Source of the DNA: Macrocystis pyrifera
Lineage: Eukaryota; Sar; Phaeophyceae; Laminariales; Laminariaceae
Reading direction: 5' to 3'
NCBI GenBank assembly: GCA_031763025.1
Contig: JASSKH010000026.1
Location: 7,676,408-7,740,407 of the forward strand
DNA: 64,000 nucleotides
In this document: positions 10,061 to 22,560 of the stretch, one piece after another
How the letters are laid out: each line of letters opens with the position of its first letter
Position numbering within the stretch: position 1 is the stretch's first letter
Position numbers and translations under genes: made by a program
Notes under the pieces: model-generated
Database searches by the model: none
Seen by the model: the letters and a program-made list of their open reading frames with translations, nothing else
Told to the model about the DNA's origin: nothing

Positions 10061-12239
10061 GTAGCTAGTTTTAGCCCAGATGATCTACGTGCACCGAAAG
10101 CTGCGAATGTTCCTCCCTCGCAGCTGCAACTTCTCTCAACTGCCCTCTTGCTACTATTTCCTGGGGGGGGGGGGGGGGATACTAATAATATGAGTGATCA
10201 GAACCTCCAATGGGCCCAAAAAACAGGTATCTCCTCATGTTTACACACTATACTCGGTCCTGGTTACCACGGGCAGTATGTTCCCCCGTATACACTATGC
10301 ATCTTGCCTCGTTGCATGCAGAGGCATCGCCAGCCATGCTACAATCTATTCGTAAGGGTGGTAGACTTTTCGGAGCGGAAGTGTTTTGTGATTTGGCTAA
10401 TTGGCTGAGCTCTTCCAATCGGCGGTCGAGGAACTACCCAATGCTGTCTCTGTTTACGTGTTGCACCATCGATTGTGTTCGTAATTGCATAAGAGTAGCC
10501 CATGGGGTTGTTCACCGGATTGCGCTTGCAACGTTTCCACACGTCGGTCGGACATATTATCTACAGACATAGCATGTACAAATAGATCGTCTACAGATCG
10601 ATCGTCTAGATCCCAGCCTGCCGTTATGATATGTCGTGCAGGATCTGCATGGTGCAGATCCAACCCAGGAAACCTGCCCTAAATCCTGCAGATTAGACGG
10701 CTCGCACCCGGTCGCATGGGTTACATATATAATACAGATCATAAATCTATCTGCCCTGAATGAGCTATATCATGATCTGTAGATGGTCTGTCTGTCCGAG
10801 TTGTGAGCGTTTCCTAAAGTCGTTGTTTTGGGTCAAGGTATCTTCCTAGGAACTTGAGAAATACTGTTCGTAGGTGCCTGCTCCCTGTACAGCAGCAGCG
10901 TGATTCTAGCCGACAACAAGAGCACCCGACGCGCCCCGACGAAAACCTGCCCGGCGGAAACTTGGCTCTCGGGCATTGATTCATGCAGTTGCGTCTCCGA
11001 TATCAACATGCCGATCACGGTACCATTTTATCGAGCTGCATTTACAGTTTTAATTCAGACCGACAATGCTGCACCAACTTTCTTACGTTCATTTTTGGAC
11101 ACCTTCACGGGGGAACGGACCATTCTGGAAACCGACGTCCTTCGCCTCCCCCCCCCCCCCTCCCCCAACTGTTGTTGGAGGTGTCTCTAATAGGAGTAGG
11201 AACGGTGCTCCGTCTCGATCGGGAGGCGTGGTCAACAGTCCAATGACTAAGGCAAGCAACAAATGAGTACCTCCCCATCTCCTCGCGATGCATGTTTTGG
11301 CCGAAAGTATTTGTGACTTTTCTTGGCTTATTCACTCGTTTGGGACCGCACCCCCGTTGTGAGGACAAATCACTTGGAATTAGAGTCAAATCTAGGTACA
11401 TGTACAGTGCGGTACTAAAAGGGTTAGAAGCGAGGAAAAACTACCCAATATCGTTGGAACACCATTTTTATGTGCTGCATGCTAATCGTGGTATTACCTA
11501 GGCCCTCGTGTTGAGCTTTCGTGTTTTCTTGCAAAGAAGGGCAGTTTCTGGGTGATTTTGTCATATGACTGAGAAATGTTAATAGGATGCTGCTCAAATA
11601 AGAAGAGCCCCCAGGAACACTGCACACAGGCGCACCCTCCATCGTAGCAACGTGTTTCTGACACCTCGACTTAAACCCATTGTCTGGGGACAAACTGCTT
11701 GGAGCTACTTCAAGTAATGCGGTTCGTTTTTTGAGGTATTAACGGCAGCCCCGTAAGCCGTGCGCTGACACAGGAAACCGGTCCACTTTTTCAAGGTGGA
11801 AGACCCCGCAAAATAACCAATTTTCTATTGATAGTCTGCTTTCCTATTCCCCAAAACGTGTCTTCTTTACTTCCAAATAATTTCCCCCCAAACCATGTGA
11901 GCACTTCCAAACGGACTGTTAACAAGGCCAGCCTTTGGTTCCAAATCCATGGGCGCACTATAGCGGACGCCAACGTTGGCAGTGCTGCACGCCCCCCGCT
12001 TAAGACAATCACCCGCGCTCCCCATGCCTCCGCGACCCGGACTCCCCCCAGTCCCTTACGAGAAGCCCGGCAGCAGGCAGCTATTAATGTTTGGCGGATC
12101 TCATCGAGAGGCAACCACCACCATCATGCCATCAGCGGAGCCACGGGCTGCAGACGACCGAGCTCCAAAACTCTGGTCCAACGCTCGCCCGCCGCCGGTC
12201 TCCGCCCTTCTTGCTTGCTCGCTGTCACAGTCGCGGGAG
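10061..12239. other. Unassigned stretch
   Basis: Short conflicting frames only. Homopolymers occur at about 10165-10178 (G) and 11151-11160 (C). The plus-strand Arg/Pro-rich frame at 11,828-12,577 overlaps the minus-strand transposase remnant and is treated as its shadow. Confidence 0.3.
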
Positions 12240-12935
12240 GTTCGCGCCGAGCCCCCCTCCCCTCCATGTACCGCGAAAAAAGTGTACAGGATAGCACACG
12301 CGTCGATGATGACGGGGAGCGTGGTCCAGGACTAACAATCAGCCCGTTCTGGAGCGCCCGAAACCTGGACCTGAGGCGGTCGAACGCGTGCTCGGCCCGG
12401 AACCTCGTGTTGGAGTGCTTGCAGTCGAATTATCTCTCCTCTCGAGTCCCCGGTGCGGCGACCGGCGCCTGCATCCACGGCGTCTCCGCAAACCCAGAGC
12501 CACCCAGAATGTACGCCCCGATCACGAGTAGTTTGCGTTTCCCGGCCGGTTGGCCCCTCTCGCCCCCCATGTCTTGATAGAAGCTGGTGCAGGATTGGAA
12601 GGCGCCACTTCCTGTGCAAGAGCCGGGGGCCCTGGAGGCGAACCAGCGGGACATGCCGGCGTTGTTGACGACGATGGCGACGAGAAGAACCGACAATATT
12701 TTTTTGTGTCGTGGTGGTCGTCGTAAGGCACTGCTTTCTGTGGCTCTGGTGGGTGTATCCGGATGTGGCTGCCGTCGATTGCGCCGATGACGTTCCTCCT
12801 GCCCGTGCGAGCAGGAGGATGGTGGCATTTGCAATGGTGACATGATCTACTGGCTGTGGATGAAAATGTGCCGTTTTCCACCGGTACGTAGTGCGCCGGA
12901 AAAATAAGCACCACATTGTATGCACAATACGCCAA
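12240..12935 (-). pseudogene. PIF/Harbinger transposase remnant
   Basis: Minus-strand frames carry hallmarks of the Harbinger (DDE_Tnp_4, HARBI1-like) transposase. RRNVIGAIDGSHIRIHPPE holds the first catalytic Asp near 12,775. A second block (VIGAYILGGSGFAETPW) occupies the usual place of LLGDSAYPL..PW, and the expected second Asp reads Gly. The third block (HSNTRFRAEHAFDRLRSRFRAL, near 12,345-12,410) keeps the Glu, and IDACAILYTFF matches the usual C-terminal helix. The blocks lie in different minus-strand frames, so the gene is frameshifted at least twice. The preserved length, about 220 codons, is shorter than the usual 350-450. Terminal inverted repeats were not found. Confidence 0.75.
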
Positions 12936-14957
12936 CGGCCCTTACATGACCGCCCAGATTGGTGTACTACTACTGTAGTGCATGAAGTGCGGGTTAAATT
13001 AACTACCGTAATTATTTAATCCTACTGTAGTGAAGAGGGTGCAACAGTGTCAGGGGGTTTACGTCCTTCACAGCCCGCATGCTTACCGCGTACGTTTGTC
13101 CGTGTGCTCTTGTGTACGAACATGTCTTTGTTCGATTTATTCGACCGAGAAACGTGTCTGGTTTTCGTGCGTTGCTGCTACCAGTGCGCGCGGGTTTCTA
13201 ACGTGAGGTGAGCGTTGATTGCACAGCACTCCCCGCCTGTGCGACAAGATAGGTGCATACTTGCTGTCGTCCGAAGGTATTTAATGGAGCGTCCCGCCAG
13301 AACCCCACACTGATGTGCAAGATATCGCAACAACTGATCAAACAAGACAATAAAATCAAATACTACTGCGGACGTAAAGCAGTATTGGCGTACAGTGGAA
13401 ACAATAGGGGTGCACTTGCAATTTTTGTCTGAGGCTCTTTCTCCCCCCTTGAAGAGCTCTGTGTCTCACGCAAAAAACGCCTTGGTAAGAAAGTTGAACG
13501 CCTATACCGATGTGTGGTGCAAATCGAGTTTATAACACTTAAGCCCCGGTAGCGTTTGTTGCGTAATTTTTTTTTGTCTACATTTCCCTACAAAGGCGTC
13601 GCAGGCAGGGCGTGATTTTATGAAGCGCGAGGTCCGTGGTTCGATTCTCGCCTTCCTTCCCCGAAAAAAAAAAAAAAGGAAAAAAGGGGAGCATCTCCTG
13701 TTCAGGAACCTGTAAAACTAATTCACTAGGAAGGAACGATGAGAGCGATGCGATCATTGCATATTGAGTCTAGTACCGAAACGTCGGAGGTAAAACTTGG
13801 ATACTCAGAGTCTCATCAGACATATATAAAACGCAAGAGAGGGTGATATAAATCGACTCTTTGCGCCAAATTCAACATCGCGATCTTCGTACACGCAAAT
13901 GACTCTACATAAAACTCAATATCGGGTTTTTCGCCAGAACGACGTGAGATAAAACATGGGTGAAATAAAAATATTCAACAAATCCACCAACACATAGAAC
14001 ACCACATGAGCTGGAGGACGTCGCTGCTGCTGCAGCTGCTTTTCTAGGTAGCTCGGCAGGCTACAGCGCCCGCGTACACCATGGACTTGGCTCTTGGCAT
14101 AGACGAGGGCGCAGCGCGGACGCATCTCGTGCTCGTGCTGAAACGTGTCCGCCCAAAACTAAAGGTCCGGTTGGCGCTACCCGCTCGTTCCAGGATAAAG
14201 TGGGGCGTGCCGTGTTGGGGACATGGGTTTGGGGCAACTCCGGCAGAAAGACACCAAGCCAGAGCACTGGATGCTGTGCTGGTGCTGCTCAACCGGGGCA
14301 TCCCGTGCATCCGTCTCTCCCCGACCAAGGGAGCACCCGTCTGCCGTACTCATTCAACCAAGTCGTGGCGGCCACCACTGCTTAGCAGCTAGCTGCTGTT
14401 GTTGTGCTGGCAGGGTAATGATCGGATGACCGAGTAGAGGGGACAGGCTGTTTTCAATTTTGTCTTTGAAATTCGGCTCTACAAACCAAAAGAGAACACA
14501 AATATATGCTTGGGGGTATATTTGTGTGTTGCAGACCACGTATCGCGAAAATACCGCCTATACCCGACGTCCGTATAAAACTCGTGAGGCACATAATTTG
14601 GCTTGAAGGTCAAATATGGCGATTTTCTTGAGTTATATATATATATCTATCTATCGAGGTTTCTGACTTAATGGCAAGAAGAGATAAGTCAGGTTCGGTG
14701 AGGGAGAATGTGGTGGAAATCGAGTTTAAAAGCCTTAAACTCATGTAGCGTTTGTTGCGTAACACTTTTAGTCTACATTTCCCTATAGATGAGGAATCCC
14801 ATGGCCTACTGCTGCAGGTCTAGACTTTCAAACGAAACATGAAGGAAACAGACAATCGACGTTGTTGGGGGTGGTCCATTTAGCTCAGAAGGTTCCCCCC
14901 CCCGTAAGGCAGAAATTCTGACCAAAACGTGATGCCTTACTACTACTGCTACTACTG

Positions 14958-15011
<54 letters not shown>

Positions 15012-15227
15012 ATAAATATAAGTACGATATTGTTGGCCCTATACTCTCAGCGCTCCTCAGCGTTTGTTAGACGTCGTTTTTTTTTTTATTGTTCGCGCTG
15101 ACGCGTGATGAGGTTCACCTCACGGGACGAAACTGCTTCATCGTGATCCCCGATCCCGACTGTGTCGGGGGCGGCCTCGGGCGTGCTTACGCCGTGCCCT
15201 GACTACCGTCTTGTCGGGTGTGAATAC
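12936..15227. other. Unassigned stretch with one repeated segment
   Basis: A segment of about 80 bp (AAATCGAGTTT..., GTAGCGTTTGTTGCGTAA, GTCTACATTTCCCTA) occurs at 13,515-13,595 and again at 14,715-14,795. Both strands are open across 14,060-14,400 with GC-rich sequence (plus 14,081-14,392, minus 14,044-14,328), but no family is recognised. A lone tRNA T-loop-like GTGGTTCGATTCTCG sits near 13,630. Confidence 0.35.
14937..15012. repeat. (TAC)n microsatellite
   Basis: About 24 TAC units, with TGC interruptions at the 5' side. Confidence 0.9.
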
Positions 15228-15527
15228 ATCAGCTGTGAGTTGGACCAGTTGAGAGGTCGATACTTTATTTATAGTCTAGTGGCCAAATAATTTGGTTGGC
15301 GGCCTACCTTTGCCCCGTCAGGCCTACTGTTGAGCCATCAAACCCTCTCATAAAATAAAGTAGTTTTCACCATTAGGATGTCCTTGACAGCTGCGGCCGG
15401 GTGTGCTGTGCTCGTTTCTTACATAAACTTTTTTTATAAAAACGTCATCTGTGAGTTGGACCAGTTGGGTGGTCGAAACTGGACTTATCACAGTCTCGTG
15501 GCCAAACAGTTTGATTGAAGGCCTACC
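15228..15527 (+). repeat. Direct duplication of about 80 bp
   Basis: Two copies, 15,228-15,308 and 15,445-15,527, share CTGTGAGTTGGACCAGTTG, a GGTCGA block, AGTCT-GTGGCCAAA-A-TTTG and GGCCTACC. The first half resembles repeat R4 found at 29.2, 30.3 and 33.3 kb. Confidence 0.55.
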
Positions 15528-15731
15528 GTAATAATGCGAGTAAACACCCCCCGGGGCGCTACGATTTTGCAGGTGCAAAAAGACGCCACGGGGCGTTTAC
15601 CGTGATACCGGGGCGTTTTCTGAAAAACCTTTCGGGGCTTTTGCCCCCTCGGGGCGATACGAAAAAATAAGGAAAACACACACACCTCTCACACGCACAC
15701 AGCAACAGCAAGGCAGCAGCAGGTGTTGATC

Positions 15732-16205
15732 ATGTCGCAACCCAGCAGCACCGACAAGGCACCCATCACCGACAAAAGCACCGACGATCATTCAAACTCT
15801 TGGGGAAGCTTGCGTCGTCCTGGTGAAGCGGCGCCGACGAGGGAAGGCCCGCCGCCCCCAGTTCCCGCGCCTGTTGCTTAGGTGGTACATCGCGGACCAG
15901 TCCCTCGCGTTTACCCTCCGACATTTAAACTGGACCGTGCAGTGGGGCCGAAGGGGCCGCACTCGCACTCGACAGCGACGCTCAGGGTGATCGACAGCAC
16001 CCGCCTTCGCTGCAACGACGGTGGCCTCGTGGGAAACCGTCGACACACAAAAGTCCAAAAGCAAGAAGAAAGAGAGAAGGGAGAAAAGAGAAATCGTAAT
16101 CCAGGCGGTGATCGCAAGTTTGTTTTTTTCAGGCAGTCGAATTTCGATTTTTTTTATGGTTTTTCGGATCTCCCCAGGGCTCCAGCATCTTTGCGTGAGC
16201 ACTGA
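15732..16205 (+). pseudogene. Candidate small gene with an in-frame stop
   Basis: ATG 15,732 opens a GC-rich frame encoding MSQPSSTDKAPITDKSTDDH and a Pro-rich stretch, interrupted by TAG at 15,879-15,881. The same frame then continues open to 16,205 (VVHRGPVPRVYPPTFKLDRA, then a Lys/Glu/Arg-rich segment). The TAG sits directly before GTGG, so it could also mark an intron end (CTGTTGCTTAG/G). Low-complexity disordered character throughout. No family is recognised. Confidence 0.3.
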
Positions 16206-16731
16206 CTCCTTCGTTTGAGTTAATGTGAGAACACCACCAACAACAAAGTAAGTAGCATGGGTGCCCGTACAGCAGTACCAGGTACGGGTTTTACATGTGT
16301 ATGCATGCCGCGTACGATTCTGTCCCAGAATACAGGAATATATCCGGTAGAACATAAGAAAAGACCAAATCTGAAGCTGCAGAGGTCAAGGAGAGAGTGG
16401 TGTGTGTCAATCTTTTCGAACCTAGTTGATATTTTTTTCAATTTTTAATATAGTCTAGGCGGAACAACTTTTTCCAGAAGTTCGACATTCACAAATTGAA
16501 TTGTTTTGACGTGGTCACTTACGTTCAGAAGGCATGAAATATATTGCCAAAAAGCTCTGTCTGCTGTTTCAGACGGATCGAACCATCATTGTTTCATATT
16601 TTTTGTTTTCGTCGTTGCGTCGGAGTATTCGTTTTTCCGCCAAAAAATGGTTTAGAATTTGTAGATCGACACAGACAGTTGTCATGTTTGTTTTTTACAT
16701 CGGTTTTGAACGTATCGCGTCCAGGCGTTAA
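16206..16731. other. Unassigned stretch
   Basis: AT-rich, with one TACCAGGTA at 16,276-16,284. Nothing else recognised. Confidence 0.35.
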
Positions 16732-16928
16732 GATACTGCTTTGTGTGAGGTTGAAAGCCCGGTAATTACCTGGGTTCAGGCACTGGGAACGTATTTGTAG
16801 TACTTGGAAGGCGTATCTTCTGTGGAAAATCAGGGGTTTTCCAGAGACGCGCTTGCACGAAAGGAAAAAAAAGCTGCTCTTGTTCTATATCTAAGCAAGC
16901 AACACACGTGAGTACCAACGAGTACCGA
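16732..16928 (+). repeat. Repeat R3, left copy
   Basis: Matches 28,934-29,149 in the same orientation: GATACTGCTTTGT, GAGGTTGAAAGCCCGGTAAT, CCTGGGTTCAGGCACTGG, TACTTGGAAGGCGTATCTT, GCACGAAAGGAA, ACACGTGAGTACCAACGAGT. The two copies flank the Gypsy fossil as direct repeats 12.2 kb apart. They could be terminal remnants of it or two copies of an independent repeat. Confidence 0.7.
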
Positions 16929-17113
16929 CTGAATAGGCCGACCTGTCCAGGGATAGAAAGTGTCCCGCATGCTTGATCTTAACAAGTGGCGTCTTCGTCT
17001 AAGGACTTTTCTCTTTTTTGTCGGTTCGAGTTGTTCTGTCACTATTTTGTTTTGTTTGCTTTCCTATTGTGGAGTAAGTTTGTTCCGGACATTGCACGAT
17101 TGAGACTCAAGAG

Positions 17114-20100
17114 GTGGGAGGGTCTGCTTCCCCTCACGGTGGCCGAGCCACTGAGGCCCAGGGCCCCTCAGTGCCCCACCGCCCAAGGCCCGTAGATGTG
17201 GTTCGAGCGCCTTGTACAACACACCAACAAGAGGAGCACGAGTCCAGGCGGGAGCCCCATGAGAACGACGTGGATCGAGCGCTTTGTACAACAGACCATG
17301 AGAACAAAGAGCTTCGACCGGAGTCCCCTGAAGGGGCCCGAGCAGCCTCCGCCAGACGGACCTTATCCAAGACCCTTTTTGTGCCTCGCTCGGCTGAGCG
17401 AGCTCTGCCGCCCAAGACAACTGGACGCCCCCGCCCCTTAGAGCGCGTGACACGCGTGGCCAGCCAGGCCTTGGGTCTTGCAGCTTTGACTCCCCACTCG
17501 TGTCCTCTGCCGTCCAAGCCACCTGGAAGACCCCGCTCCGCTGAGCGCGTACCCAGCCAGCCCGTGGAGCCAGCTGCGTCTGCTCCGGACCGGAGCACGT
17601 CGGATAAACCTAGACGCAGCGATCTCCATGCAACCCAGCTGCGCTCTTCGCCGCCGGATTTACCTGCTTCAGGGCCAGATGAGAGAGTATTTGAGATTGT
17701 TTTTCCGCCTCGCATTCCACTGCTGTCCGACTCTGCTCGTACTCGTAGGATGGCCACGAGTGATGCCGCCACTCGTGATTTTTTTTTCCGGGCCGCGGCC
17801 ACACGATGGTACACTGGATTTCAGTGTTGAGCCTGCTTCCCACGCTGCTCTATCAACAGCTACGAACAGCGATCCTGGAAATACAGTACTGCTTCGAGTT
17901 TTCATGCTGCTGTTAGAGGGAGCGCTACGGCCGCTCGTGAAATGTTTCTCGCCCCTCGCCCACAAGACGGCACACTGGATTTAGTATTACACCCGTTTTG
18001 CCCCCTGCTGTAACCACCCACGACGATTCCGCTGGAAATTCCACTACTGCTGCGAGTTTTCATGCTGTTGTTAGAGGGAGCACTACGGCCGCTCGTGATA
18101 TTTTTCCCTCCCCTCGCCCATAAGACGGCACACTGGATTTCAGTATTGCGCCTGCTTTGCCTGCTGCTGTAGCCACCCGCGACGATTTCGCTGAGAATTC
18201 TCGTACTGATGCAAGTTTAATACTGCTGTTAGAGGGGACGACGCTATTCATAGGCCCTCCGGTACCGGAGTGCCCGCTGCTGTAGCTACCCGTGACGATT
18301 CTGCTGAGAATTCTCGTCCTGATGCGAGTTTTAATACTGCTGCTAGAGGGGACGATGCCTTTAATAGGCCCTCCAGTACCGGAGACGTACCACAATCAAG
18401 TACACTTGCTGTTAGTACACGAACAAACCGCGACGACCGCTACCCTATCGCGACACCTTCTGGGGTCGATGCTCGCTTCCCCAGCGCTCGTAGCACTCGC
18501 CACGTGGCGCGCAACGCCTTGTTCCCTGCTGTACAAGTTGCTGAAGCACAAGCCGTGGGTATTGTCTCCGCTGCTTCTGCGCTCCACCACCGTGAGAACC
18601 GCCGAATCCCGCCCCACCCTGCCCCGGCGCCTTCCTATGCTCCGATATATTGCGCCCGTGCCCGTCACACCATGTTACGGACGGCAAATACTCGGGAGGA
18701 GGCATCCAGCCCCGCCAGGTCTACCAGTGGGCTGAGGACGTACGGCTCCCCTCCCTCGTCGGGACAGAGGACACTCAAGCTCCCGGACTCCACGCCTCTG
18801 GAGGACGCTGTGAACTACGAGCACACGGATTCGGAGGATGCGCGGATGGCGGCCGCGAAGGACGAGCGACTGGCAGCTGCGGAGGACGCGCGGCTGGCGG
18901 CCGCGGAACCTGACAGTGCACAAGCGTCGCCTCTCCGGCTTCCTGGAGCCTGGACCCCACTCCCTTCCCCAGATAGGGCGGCCATTCTCTAGCACTGGCC
19001 CGCCATTTCAGGGTCCGCCGCGGGGATCGCGGCGGAACGCCCGGCGCCTGAGCGGGGGAGGGGACTCGACCGGCTATAACGGCGGTCCCGCCTTGAGCAG
19101 GCCACATATCGAGCCGGGGCCACATCTCGGCGAAATGGGGCTGGACGTTAGAGAAACCGAAGCCAGGGGAAGGAGAGCTCGAGCGACGGGCGCACCCGGA
19201 GATACCGCCGACCCGGAGACGCTTCTCATGTCAGTTCTTCCAGCTCCTTCACGGACGGCAGCGGCAAAGCCCCGTCCCTGAGGTCACAATCAGCTCCAAG
19301 AAGTGTCGCGCGCCCTCGCAGGCGGAGCCACGGGACCGGGGGCGTTCACGATTCTCCTGAGGTTTCTGAGCAACCGCTTCGACCGCACCGACGCGAGGGC
19401 CAGCTACACCAAGCTGCATAATTTTGGCGTGTCTAACGGAACCCCTTTTTGCGATTTTAGCCGTGCATTTCAAGTAGTGGTGTCGGCAGCGACGGCGACT
19501 GAGCGTGTTTAGGCACCGGGGTAGAGGTTGTTTTAGAGGTGGTTCGGATGGCACTGAACGAGCTGGACCCCAGCTTGATGCCCACGCTGTGCACGGGAGT
19601 TTTGGCTACGGTATCGAGGCCGTTCGGCACTTCGGACGCCATGTGGTTGGCTTTCGTGACTCGCGAAGAATAAGGCACCTGCCGTCAACGGCGAAAAATA
19701 TTTTTCATTGCTTGCTTCTTGGACGGGTGTGCGGTCATCGGGCCCGTCGGGGCCCCGGTCCGCCAATAATGGTCGCGGACAGGGCCGGATGCTCTCCCAG
19801 TCGCCATCTTGGCAGACGGGATCGCGCAATAATGCGCTAGTGATGAATGTCAACAAATCCATCCCTGAATGCCTCAATCCGAGGCTTGACACCTCTTCCA
19901 ACTGCTGGCACCTTGAAGAACACCACTATGCTGAAGTTCACGCCGTTTGCATTTCCATCCAGACCGGGGACCCTCCCCTCTGGAGCGGCCTACTTTCATC
20001 GTCCGCTCGCGCAGCCACCCTCAGCGAAAACCGAGGGCACTGTTTAAACTGCCATGAAAATACACACTCTCTCCGACAGCGTAGACACCCCGACCTAAAC

Positions 20101-20560
20101 CTTAGTTGTATACGTGGTATATTAAACCCCGACCTCGGAACGCTCAGCGACGACGGCGAGGCGTGCCGTCGTTAGCACGAACGAATGCTCAGACACCGCC
20201 GCGAGAACAATTTACGACCGAACAAACACAACCAGAAGAAACACGGGCGTCGTCCCGACCACTCACGTGGGTAACATCACCGCCAGGGTCAGCAGAACAG
20301 ACAAAGTGACGGCTACAACACACACACGGAACGAGGGTACCAGCAGTCTTTCTCCGGCCATCACGGTGGTGGTTCGACCGCCTCTGCCTCTTCCGTCCCA
20401 GCTCCCATCTCGGGGGTTCGCTACGGTGCCTCGCATAACTCGGGCAGAAACCCAAACAGACGCCAGCCTGGCACCTTCCGCGCCGGTAACTGACAGGCCG
20501 ACGGCGGTTCGGCTCCTCTTGCCCGCCCGCCGCCAGCATGTCCGGGAGACACAACATTGA
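17114..20560 (+). other. Gag-like region of the Gypsy fossil
   Basis: Pro/Arg/Ser-rich and Ala/Glu-rich low-complexity frames, with internal tandem units near 17,820-18,400 sharing GAGAATTCTCGT-CTGATGC-AGTTT and TTAGAGGG-GACGA. A Cys/His cluster near 20,030-20,080 resembles a zinc knuckle. Assignment to gag rests on position upstream of pol and composition. Confidence 0.45.
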
Positions 20561-21519
20561 TTTCACAAGATGCTCGCGTCCCAGGCTCGCTCAGCACTCA
20601 GCGTCGACCTACTCCGCTCCCTCCCCGCGCGTTACTCCATACTTCGGACCGACGCAGCTACTCAGCTCCACTGCTTTCACCGTGGAGCCCCCGGGTGCCT
20701 TCCCCGACGTCGGGAGCCCGCGCTTCAAACGCCGCTCCCCTCAACCTGGACACGAGAGCGGGCGCAATAAACGCCGCTCTCCCGAACCACGCACCGCGCA
20801 GCACGACGAGTGTCGCGCCGTCACGTCGTTTTTTTTCAGCGCGGGTGTCCCCCTCCTACACCTCCCGGCCATGCGGTGGCGGTCGGTTTGAGCTGCGGGA
20901 AGCCAAACACCGAAACCCCGAGATCTCGTTTGAAGCTCGACCCAGCGTTTCCTCGCAGTAACGGTGGCCGATCCACCCTTTTTCCTATCAAAGAGAAGTC
21001 GACAAGATTAGCTACCTCGTCCCCCTTCCCCATCAGGTCTACAGGGCGGAAGCCCTCTCCGGTGGACCCTTTGTTGCCCCCCACCCGAGCACCGTTCTTG
21101 AAGACGTCTACAGGGTCTGCAGGCCCTCTTTCGTCTTCGCGCACGCCACTCCACATGCGCAGCGCTCCTTCGGCTCCAGTGCATCAGGAGAAACCTGGCA
21201 CTGTCCGTCGAGCCAGTGGTGATTCCACGGCCTCCGGTCAGATCAACCGGACAGCATACCCGTTAAATTCGAAAGAATCACAGCTCTCGTCAAGCAGAAC
21301 GGGCTCAGAACCCCCTGCCGCCTGTGGTCCAGGACAGAGATCATCGGGCGCAGTACGAAAACCTTCTGGCAATTTTTTGCCTACGAACAATGGTGACACA
21401 GAGCCAGAATACATGGAACCGGACTCGTCTCGTGCACCAGGGGCTCAGTGTTCTCAGAGAAGCACACTCCCCCCCCACACGCCACAACTGCGGCCACCGA
21501 CGACTCGGCACCGTCGGTC

Positions 21520-22020
21520 TTTGACCCTATTCTCGACTATTCAACGCAGCGGGTGGTACTGTTCTGGCAGCCCCCCTCCTATTTTACGCAGTGGTCCCCC
21601 TCGTCTTTTGTCATCGACGATGTGTCATATTCCTGCGCGGAGCAGTATATGATGGTTGAAAAGGCTCGCCTATTTCAGGACCACGACACAGCGGAACGGA
21701 TTGTGGTCTCGCCAGACCCACACGAGCACAAACGCCTCGGTCGAGGCGTGAATAGCTTCGACTGCGCTATCTGGGACCGCGTTCGGGAAGACGCCGTCCT
21801 TGCTAGTACTTTTGCCAATTTCTCGCAGAACCCGGCCATGAAGCAACACCTATTGAGCACTGGCACCAAAGGTTTGGCTGAAGCCAGCCCTTTTGACCCC
21901 TGTGTGGGGCATCGGTCTCCGGGCAGACGACCCCGAAGCTCAAAACCCGTCTCGGTGGCGTGAGAAACATTTCCTCGGGAAAGCTCTTTCCGCCTTTCGC
22001 GACACCCTCAGCTCAAGTGA
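21520..22020 (+). other. NADAR (YbiA-like) domain part of the Gypsy fossil
   Basis: Signature blocks of the NADAR superfamily are visible: FWQPPSYFTQWSPSSF, then DDVSYSCAEQYMMVEKARLF, a middle HEHKRLGRGV block and a terminal RWREKHFLGKALSAFRD block. Known NADAR proteins act on ADP-ribose-like or riboflavin-pathway N-glycosidic bonds, and some bacterial members remove ADP-ribose from guanine in DNA. Here the domain lies between the gag-like region and the protease. Broken as part of the fossil. Family identity is strong; any role in the element is unknown. Confidence 0.8.
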
Positions 22021-22269
22021 GGCCGGGTTGGCACACCCCGCCTCCTCTCATCAATTTTGCACTCCGACCAGGACTGACATAATTCATGAAATTGCACCAG
22101 CGCCGCCCCACCCTTTGGCCGTGGCCCGCGCTTGCCCAGGTCCTCCTTTGGAGTTTTCAACCTATTTTTCTGACGCTCCGGCTGATCACAGCCTCGAGGT
22201 TTTGGCTGTTGCACCAGTGTCGACCCCTCCCCTGCGCTTCCAGAACACGGCCCCTACTTCGTCGGGGGC

Positions 22270-22560
22270 ACCATTACCCTCGATGACACGCCTCTTTTAC
22301 AACCTAAATCGCGATTCACAGCGGAACTGGCGTTCTTGCATTTTTTGGTTGCGTGGCGCTTCTGGACACTGGCTCCCCACAGACTTTCATCCGACGAGAT
22401 GTTTTGGATCGCATGCACTCGGTGGGCGCGGCATCCCTCGCGTGCTAGCAGAAATGCGCCCCTCGTTCTTGGGCGGGTTTCGGCGAATCGACCTCTCTGA
22501 AGACTTGGACGAGTGTGCGCCTGAGCGTCCAATTTTTCGGAGAAAATGAGCCTATTTGCT
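22270..22560 (+). other. Aspartic-protease-like part of the Gypsy fossil
   Basis: A short GASGHWLPTDF segment resembles the active-site loop of retroelement aspartic proteases and lies in the expected place ahead of RT. Weakly preserved. Confidence 0.4.

Noticed and set aside
11828-12577. 249-codon plus-strand frame, Arg/Pro-rich
   Set aside because: Antisense to recognisable Harbinger transposase blocks on the minus strand.
13590-13660. Possible tRNA gene (GTGGTTCGATTCTCG T-loop)
   Set aside because: No pairing acceptor or D arm upstream.
17134-17814. Long minus-strand frames opposite the gag-like region
   Set aside because: High GC keeps both strands open; all recognisable domains downstream are on the plus strand.
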